DNA from: Rapana venosa
Lineage: Eukaryota; Mollusca; Gastropoda; Neogastropoda; Muricidae
Reading direction: 5' to 3'
Assembly (NCBI GenBank): GCA_028751875.1
Contig: CM054155.1
Location: 3,212,717 to 3,276,716 of the forward strand
DNA: 64,000 nucleotides
Part shown: piece after piece, positions 57,669-64,000 of the stretch
Layout of the letters: the number at the start of each line of letters is the position of its first letter
How positions within the stretch are numbered: the first letter of the stretch is position 1
Translations under genes and position numbers: made by a program
The notes under the pieces: model-generated
The model's database searches: none
The model's input: only the letters and a program-made list of their open reading frames with translations
Told to the model about the DNA's origin: nothing

Positions 57669-57703
<35 letters not shown>

Positions 57704-57749
57704 CAATCTCTCTCTCTCTGTCATACACACACAAGCGCGCGCACAAACA

Positions 57750-57780
<31 letters not shown>

Positions 57781-57835
57781 AGCACACATACACACACACT
57801 CGCGCGCGCGTGCTCATATACTCACACACTCTCTC
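57386..57835. repeat. (TG)n, (TC)n and (CA)n microsatellites
   Basis: (TG)n 57388-57428, (TC)n 57670-57720 with a TGTCAATC break, (CA)n with CG blocks 57724-57812. Confidence 0.93.
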
Positions 57836-59395
57836 AGTCTCTTTTGTATGAAGAGCATTAAATAAATGGAGACCTCTGCATTCATAAAATTTGGCGTATT
57901 TAAATTATTTCACTTATTTCATAATTTTTTCAGCCTGTGGCCAACTTTATTTAGCCATTGTTTTTCCTTTCTGTCTGGTTTTTTTTTGGGTTCAATTATC
58001 ATGACATTCATTATGGACTATTCCAGAAAGAATCACTTTAATCTACCTAGCAATTGTTCCTACAATGGACAGAAACCCCAAACCCTTGCTGGCTGATAAA
58101 AAGTGCATCCTCTAAGATGTGTTGACAGCTAGTGAGAGTGCCAAGATTGCTGCTGCTAACCAACTTTCAGTAACGGTCAACAGGCAGATTGGAGCCGGAC
58201 CAAAGCTCCAAGCCCTCGGGGAGGGGGGAGGGGGTGGGGGCAGAATCATTCTTGTTATCAATAGGGTAATGGTGAGGAGAAAAAAGCAACAATGACAAGG
58301 AATGCGCGAAATATTTTACAAACACACACACCATGCAAGTTCCTTGGGATAAAGCTATAGCTCCCCCCCCCCCCCCCTCCCCTTTGGTGCAGCGTACACT
58401 TTTCTGTTTAAACTGTCATCACCAACGTTTATAAGGGAAGGCTAGATACACAAATGCTGATGCTGATGCTGATGCACAAATGACATGACTACTTATGGCA
58501 TCCACGCTATGCACCTATAGCCTGAATGAAGGTAAAGGCGGAACATTCGTAGGCAAAGCAAACACGTACACATGTGATTCAGTGAGTCCAGTCTTGTGCC
58601 TGCATGTCACAATTTAAAATAAAGGTTTGAAAAAGTTTCTTTGTCGTGGCGTGCTAAAGACAAGACTACCCCCCCTCCCCTTCTCTCTCTCTCTCTCCCC
58701 TCCCTCCATCCACCCAATCAAGTCAAAGGAATCCAGAGTCTCTTTGCTGAGGCAGCCTCTGTCATTACCAGAACAAAAGCGCCACACTTCCTTCCCTTTC
58801 CCGCCAACACGTCACAATGCTTGTCTGTCAATCACCTTTCCCTCCCGCCCCTCCTCTGCCCCTCAACTCATTTACAAACCTATTTCCTTACAGCTGTAAA
58901 AGTCTATGATTCCACCCCGTCCTCCTCTCTACCCCATGTGGCGTCGGACTTCGGCGACCCAAAAGAGCGGGGGCCATGTAACGGCACGGGACGACGGGGG
59001 CCCCTTCATCAAGAAACAGACTGTCGTAAAGGCGTTAGGGAGACACCGGGTAAATTGACGGTTGGAGAAAAAACATGGATGGGTATTGGACCTTACCGCC
59101 AAGGTCTGCCGTTGATGGGGGTGGTTTGGGGTATCTTCGGTTTCTGTGATTGTGAGGACCGGGACAGAAAATGTTGGGGTGGAATTAGGGTGGATGCATA
59201 GAGCACGTTCACAACGTGGCTTCATCTGGGATAGATGAACAGTCAAGCAGGGTCTGTTGTGCTTGGAGATTTATTGGCTTCCAATGTCTGACCGTTGACG
59301 AAGATTAAAGTTCTGCCCCGCTGCCGAATTAGATGCTGGTATTGTAAAAGTTTGGTGAGAGAGAGAGGTGCAATTAGGATTGTTGGGTAATGCTC
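57836..59395. other. Unresolved stretch
   Basis: No gene recognised over 1.5 kb. Poly(C) at about 58363-58377, (GCTGAT)n of three units at 58456-58472, (TC)n near 58683-58698. A 186-codon plus frame (58641-59201) begins in the (TC)n and has no family features; its second half is CpG-rich around 58940-59050. Confidence 0.35.
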
Positions 59396-59399
59396 TTCG

Positions 59400-59790
59400 C
59401 CTTTTATGTCTACCCTTTTTGATGTGTCTGTCTACTCTCCCATGCAGGAGGGGATGCCAGGGGTCTGTCAGTATAAACAGCATCCCCCACCTTCTGGACA
59501 TTTCGTACTAGAAATTCCCTCTTTTTTGTCCCTCTCTTTTTCTCTGCCTTGCTTCTTTTCTTACTGTCACCTCCTTCTTGTCTATTTTCTGCCTTCTTGG
59601 TCCATTCTCCCGCCTCTCTTTCCATAAAGTCTTAAGAGATACTATTCTCTCCTAGGCCAAAGTTGGATGTCAGGCGCTAAAAGGGCAGCGCAACGCATTT
59701 TCGATCATATGACAGGCAACAACTGTTGCTGTCTGAGCATTCGACGACGAAGTAGAAGCAGTGTCTACTGACCAAATGCCTGACCAACTA
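59400..59790 (-). repeat. Dispersed repeat of unknown type, copy 3, minus strand
   Basis: The reverse complement has, in order, CTTCGTCGTCGAATGCTCAG, ACAGCAACAGTTGTTGCC, GAAAATGCGTTGCGCTGCCC, GGAGAATGGACCAAGAAGG, a purine stretch, TATACTGACAGACCCCTGG and CATCCCCTCC. This is the longest copy and aligns with 6262-6605 throughout. Confidence 0.66.
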
Positions 59791-60069
59791 TTTCTCTCTG
59801 TGTTGGTGAGGCTTCCGCTACATACTGGGCACAGTCGTATATCAACTTATTGGATGCTGACATACATTACAAAACCCTTAGGGAGCAAATATTGTAAATA
59901 TGCCTTTACATGTGAAGGGGATGAAAAGCAATGACAAGTCTGCACAAACTTTGACCTGCGAGATGATAAGTCCCCACCTTTATTAACCCAGCAGATGCAG
60001 CAGGACTATTACCAGTGACTTAAGAACGTAAAGGACTGGAGAGAGAGAGAGAGAGAAGTGGGGGGTGCG
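59791..60069. other. Unresolved flank
   Basis: Nothing recognised apart from a short (GA)n at 60040-60055. Confidence 0.4.
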
Positions 60070-60720
60070 GTTGGGGGGTGGACAGCCTGGTGGTTAGAGT
60101 AATGCGCATTGCGCTCGTGATTTGCCGATATGGGTTTAAAACTTGTCCAAGAGGATTTTTCCTCTGGAGTTAATATCTGTGCCGACTCCCCCCTCCCCCC
60201 TTCCCCAATTCATTCGAATGAGACTACAAACCGAGGTCCCGTGTGCGATCGCACGTATAACATTTTGCGCACACGTTAAAACCCATTCCGCTCTTTATTT
60301 TATTCTTTTATTTCGAGGATAATGGAATAAGCACCCATGTACTTTTTTTCATTCAGTCCCAGTGTGTATGCATTTTTTAAAATTTGTCATCCGTTCCCAC
60401 CGGCACACAATGGCCTACGTTTCCGAAAAGCGGAACAGGTTTTAACGTGTGCGCAAGATGTTCTGCGTACGTTCGCACACGGGACCTCGGTTTATAGTCT
60501 CATCTGAAGGACTTTTGGGGAGAGTGGAATCGGCATGATGTTAACTCCAGAGGAAAAATCCTCTTGATCGAGAATCGAACCCTTTTCGGAAGAGTAGGCC
60601 ATTATGTGCCAGTGGGAACCGATGACAACATTTACAAAACCGCATACGAACGGGGATTGGATGTATTAAAAAAAAAAAGCACGTGAGTGCTTAATCCATT
60701 ATCCTCGAAATAACAAAATG
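60070..60720 (+). mobile_element. SINE family B, plus strand, interrupted by an inverted copy of itself
   Basis: 60070-60293 holds a tRNA-like head (CTGGTGGTTAGAGTAATGCG; weak B box), GAGGATTTTTCCTCTGGAG, the core GAATGAGACTACAAACCG and CATTTTGCGCACACG, stopping at TTCCGCTC. 60583-60720 resumes at TTTTCGGAAGAGTAGGCC and continues to the 3' end CATTATCCTCGAAATAAC. Together they make one nearly complete element of about 360 bp. Confidence 0.85.
60294..60582 (-). mobile_element. SINE family B, minus strand, nested
   Basis: Lies inside the plus-strand copy. On minus it runs from the B-box region (GGTTCGATTCTCGATC at 60580) through TCCTCTGGAGTTAAC, the core, GAACATCTTGCGCACACG and CATTATCCTCGAAATAAAAG to an A-rich tail (AATAAAATAAAG) at 60294. 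The two copies form long inverted arms. Confidence 0.85.
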
Positions 60721-60931
60721 AAATAAAAATAATTTTTAAACGATAAGGATTAGATAACTAAACGCTTTGTCAATTTCAGCCCCCTCAAATAAAATCTACC
60801 CTCTTTGTCAAAAACCTTTGTGTAGAAGGTAGTATTGTATGAAGCACAGGCATGACAATTGCTAAAATTGTTTTTGAGTATAATAAATTATCTTTTAGCA
60901 AAAAATATATCGACTCCGAATTAAATGGCCT

Positions 60932-60947
60932 TATGGTATTGCATACA
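60932..60947. repeat. Target-site duplication, 5' side of RTE-type LINE
   Basis: TATGGTATTGCATACA at 60932-60947 matches TATGATATTGCATACA at 62861-62876 in 15 of 16 positions. Confidence 0.88.
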
Positions 60948-60961
60948 CATATTGCAGTCAC

Positions 60962-61834
60962 CCTATCCTCCGAGAAGTGGAAACAGCAGTCAGATCGCTG
61001 AAAAAGGGAAAGTCAGCATGGGCTCACAACATTCCAGCTGAGTTGGTTCAAGCTGGAGGGGAAGCCATGATCAGCGCCCTACTAAGAATCTGCAACAAGA
61101 TCTGGCAGACAGGAAAATGGCCAACACCATGGACACAGTCACTCATCATCACCCTCCCCAAGAAAGGAAGTCTACAACAATGCCATAATTACCGCACAAT
61201 CAGCCTCATATGCCACCCAAGCAAGGTCATGCTGCAGATAATATTGAATAGACTGAAGCCACAAGCAGAGACCATCATTGCTGAGGAACAAGCAGGTTTC
61301 AGAGCAGGGCGCAGCACAACAGAACAGATATTCAACCTCAGAATACTATGTGAGCGGTACCTTCAACATCAACAAGACCTTTACCATGTATTTATCGATT
61401 TTAAGAAGGCATTTGACAGGGTGTGGCATGCAGCTTTGAGGGCAACCATGAATTTGTACAGCATCAATGCAAACCTGATCAGAGTCATCAAACAGCTGTA
61501 CAGCGAGGCCACCAGTGCAGTGTACTACAACAACAACATTGGAGAATGGTTTCGAACAACAGTTGGAGTAAGGCAGGGCTGTCTACTCTCACCCACTCTT
61601 TTCAACATCTTCCTTGAGAGAATCATGGCTGATGCACTGGAACATCATGAAGGATCAGTCAGCATTGGTGGCAGAACGATCACAAACCTCCGCTTCGCAG
61701 ATGACATTGATGGAATAGCAGGATCAGAAAAAGAGCTTACCAGCCTAACAGAACACCTGAATAAGGCCTCCAAAAAATACGGCATGGAAATCAGTGCAGA
61801 GAAGACCAAACTGATGACTAATAACACCAACGGC
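60962..61834 (+). pseudogene. RTE-type reverse transcriptase, RT domain open
   Basis: One uninterrupted frame: PILREVETAVRSLKKGKSAW, NIPAELVQAGGEAMISALLR, SLIITLPKKGSLQQCHNYRT, AEEQAGFRAGRSTTEQIFNL, YHVFIDFKKAFDRVWHAALR, TTVGVRQGCLLSPTLFNIFL, and the catalytic NLRFADDIDGIAGSEKEL. Conserved catalytic Asp residues are all present. The frame ends at the foreign insert. No endonuclease is present, so this copy is not autonomous. Confidence 0.9.
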
Positions 61835-62218
61835 ATTGGCACTGTATGTTAGTCCGTCGTTTTCGACGATGGCCTCCAAAACAGCAGAGGAGGCAGCTGC
61901 TGTTTCGGAAATTGGGCAGAAATTTGATTATAGTGGAGATGCCTTGCCCACAGTACATCCCCACTCTCTCGGCCAAGTGGGCATAAGGACAGTTAGCGTT
62001 GGAGATGTTCTCCAAAGACCAACTAGCCCCCAGGGCTGCAGCACATAAGGACTGTGCAAGTCAAGCCTCCTAGTCAGAGAGTCATAGTCGATCACTAAAG
62101 ACTAAGCTGTAAAGTGGAATTCCATGAGTGAAAAGCCACTGGCCATACAGCCTCTCACTTTGCTGTTGCCCCCAGCGTCAATGGTTTAATCAAGAACTGT
62201 GATAAACCCCAGGTGCTG
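61835..62218. mobile_element. About 384-bp unidentified insert in the RTE-type LINE
   Basis: The insert separates NNTNGI from the following ISGLMTRSWKQ-like codons. ACGGC occurs at both edges (61830-61834 and 62219-62223) and could be a 5-bp target duplication. Near the left end it has a hairpin CGTCGTTTTCGACG (about 61855-61868). No tRNA boxes, no simple tail and no coding potential were seen. It might be a small DNA transposon derivative. Confidence 0.45.
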
Positions 62219-62223
62219 ACGGC

Positions 62224-62855
62224 GCGCTGATATCAGGGTTAATGACCAGAAGCTGGAAACAGTTTAAAGCTTCAAGTACCTGGGAGCCATTGTATCAGAC
62301 CAGGGATCCAAGCCAGAAGTAGTATGCAGGACTGCACAGACAATAACAGCACTGTCAAAACTAAACACCATCTGGAGAGATAAAGATATCTCACTTATCT
62401 CCAAGATCAGACTAATGCGCTCCCTTGTCATATCCATATTTCTGTATGCCTGTGAATCATGGACCCTGACTGCAGATTTGGAGAGAAGAGTACAGGCGGT
62501 GGAGAGGAGTGCTTTCGGGACTCATTGGCATTCCTCAAAGCCACATAAGCAACGAAAGGTGCTAACAAATCCAGCAAACCATTGGCCCCATGAAAACCCT
62601 TCTAACGATCGTAAAAAAAGCAAAAATTAAAGGGTTGGGCATGCAAAAGATCCAAAGGACTTGCAAAGAAAATTTTTAAAAGGACTGTCCAAGGAGGAAG
62701 AAGAAGGGGCAACGGGAAAGAGCTGGGAGGATAACATCGGGGGGGAAAAAAAGGAACCCAAACAAAAAATGGAAAGCGAACCAGAGGGGTGGGGGAACTT
62801 TTTGAGTTTTTTTAGGGTGCCCCCCCGTCGTCGAATACGGGACAGATAGATGTAG
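62224..62855 (+). pseudogene. RTE-type LINE C-terminal domain (degraded or poorly read)
   Basis: From KYLGAIVSDQGSKPEVVCR to LTADLERRVQAVE the sequence is about 97 percent identical to 41452-41672. From about 62490 onwards it loses bases and gains A and G homopolymers relative to 41672-42055, though the order of blocks is kept, down to GTGCCCCCCCGTCGTCG and GACAGATAG. Confidence 0.85.
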
Positions 62856-62876
62856 ATAGATATGATATTGCATACA

Positions 62877-63396
62877 GTGCTTAGTATCTCTGCATTTAGG
62901 GTTTCTCTGTTTTTGTTTGCTTGTGTGTGTATGTTGTGTGCGTGGGTGTTTGTTCTTCTGTTTGGGTGTTTGTTGATATGCTGTTGTTTGTTTGATTGTA
63001 TGTGTTTTACTGTTTGTTTGTTTTTTGGGTGCATTTTTCCTTATTCTGTTCTTGGTGAATAAGTAGCTAACAATGAAAATAGCGATGAGCATTAGGCTGA
63101 AGATGACAACTATAATGTCTACCAGTCATCATGCTAGTTATGTCTTTTGCGCAAAATATAAGTGTTTGATTGCGTGACATATAAGTTTAATGCTGAGCCT
63201 ATTCCACCACTCGCCCATTTGTGTTAACTTAATTCGTCATTCAGAAATATAGGTACTGCATTCATTCCATAATTATGCACGCAAAATCTTACAAACGCAC
63301 AGCTCATCTGGCACACATTGATGATATAAGAGATATATCAGTCGGACAGCAGATCGTAAATTATCATAGTTTAAAAACTGAGGATTACACTCTAGC

Positions 63397-63397
<1 letters not shown>
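62877..63397. other. Unresolved AT-rich stretch
   Basis: T/G-rich near 62890-63020; nothing recognised. Confidence 0.4.

Positions 63398-63472
<75 letters not shown>
63398..63472. repeat. 75-base poly(C), one T interruption
   Basis: 43 C, one T (63441), then 31 C. Reads as poly-Pro on plus. Length may be inexact. Confidence 0.95.
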
Positions 63473-63474
<2 letters not shown>

Positions 63475-64000
63475 TCCTTCTTCGTTGTTCTAGCCCAGCA
63501 GGACAGCCAGGATTAGCGGCTAATCTGTCTGTCAGGGAAGAATTCCAGAGAATGTTAACCCATCTGTCAGAGGGTCTGTCAAGGATTCAACATCATCCAC
63601 CAGTGATAATCCGTCTCTCCCAGCGTCTGACAGGCTTCATGTTCCAGTTGGGTGAAGCCAAGGTTCACACTCTCCACATTTCTCAGACGGACGGTTCAGC
63701 CATGCGTGACACTAGCAAGTCTGACAAGGAGGACAGACAAAATCACACACTGGCATGTGTTTTTTCCCTCCTGTGATCTTCAGCCAAATCTGAACAGCAT
63801 TTGTCCCATGCCTGTGAAGACAGCAAAGCACACATCTGTTCTGTTGTTTGGGAATGGGTTGACATATGTTGGGATTTGCTCCCACATTTAAATCAAAAGC
63901 AAAACAAAACAAAAGAATATAACCTCCACAGCAACCATCAACCTGACCCTAAAAAAATAAAATAAAGAAAACAAATTAAAGAGAAACAAGAGCCCTTACA
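63473..64000. other. Unresolved sequence to window end
   Basis: No recognised gene or repeat. Confidence 0.4.

Larger units (their letters stand above)
60948..62860 (+). mobile_element. RTE-type LINE, 5' truncated, with target-site duplications
   Basis: Starts just upstream of the RT domain, contains RT and C-terminal coding sequence, a foreign insert at 61835-62218, and a GATAGATGTAGATAGATA tail. It ends at the 16-bp target-site repeat. Same family as 3089-5892 and very close to 41447-42068. The last part (about 62490-62850) is abnormally poor in identity. Confidence 0.9.

Noticed and set aside
58641..59201. 186-codon plus frame
   Set aside because: Starts in a (TC)n and Pro/Ser-rich tract, has no domain features, and no conservation can be shown from the sequence alone.

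Overview
This window looks like repeat-rich, intergenic or intronic DNA from an animal, most plausibly a marine mollusc and probably a gastropod. That assignment is an inference. It rests on the mix of RTE-like, CR1/Rex-like and L2-like non-LTR retrotransposon remnants, several tRNA-headed SINE families that share one central core, a very heavy load of (TG)n, (TC)n and (TA)n microsatellites, and long G or C homopolymers. I found no bacterial-type gene, no CRISPR array and no host protein gene that I can name. Most long open frames are microsatellite or minisatellite read-through.

Layout. 0-3 kb: unresolved sequence, (TG)n and C-rich tracts, one tRNA-headed SINE. 3.09-5.89 kb: a minus-strand RTE-type LINE with an inverted 5' end and flanking 13-bp repeats, split by a later insertion of two other retroposon ends. 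6-10 kb: a 76-bp poly(G), an unnamed dispersed repeat and microsatellites. 10.3-13.7 kb: a SINE cluster, including a short (about 0.4 kb) and a long (about 0.85 kb) form of one tRNA-headed retroposon, the short one split by a LINE 3' end. 14-18.3 kb: retroposon tails, purine tracts, a GATA/CAGA array and two related SINEs. 18.6-19.1 kb: a LINE C-terminus. 20.9-22.7 kb: small minisatellites. 23-27 kb: SINE pieces and a second long tRNA-headed retroposon. 27.24-31.19 kb: a 3.95-kb minisatellite with an 854-bp higher-order repeat. 31.3-35.5 kb: a nearly complete but decayed CR1/Rex-like LINE with another LINE end inserted in it. 36.3 kb: a CCAAT/CRE/E-box cluster that may be a promoter. 37-46 kb: SINE pieces, an RTE 3' end and a 63-bp minisatellite. 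46.2-48.6 kb: an L2/CR1-like LINE with an internal tandem duplication. 49.6-57.4 kb: CpG-rich stretches and LINE C-termini, one of which became a 41-bp minisatellite. 59-63 kb: the dispersed repeat again, a SINE inserted into a SINE, and a recent RTE-type LINE with 16-bp target-site duplications.

How the parts relate. The sequence is best read as layers of retroposition. The LINEs supply the copying machinery; the SINEs and orphan 3' ends are probable clients. At least six insertions can be delimited to the base by target-site duplications or by reading frames that rejoin. Several 3' UTRs carry a (TG)n tract at the same place in each copy, so retroposition appears to spread the microsatellites. 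All LINE copies seen here are truncated, frameshifted or interrupted, so none is autonomous.
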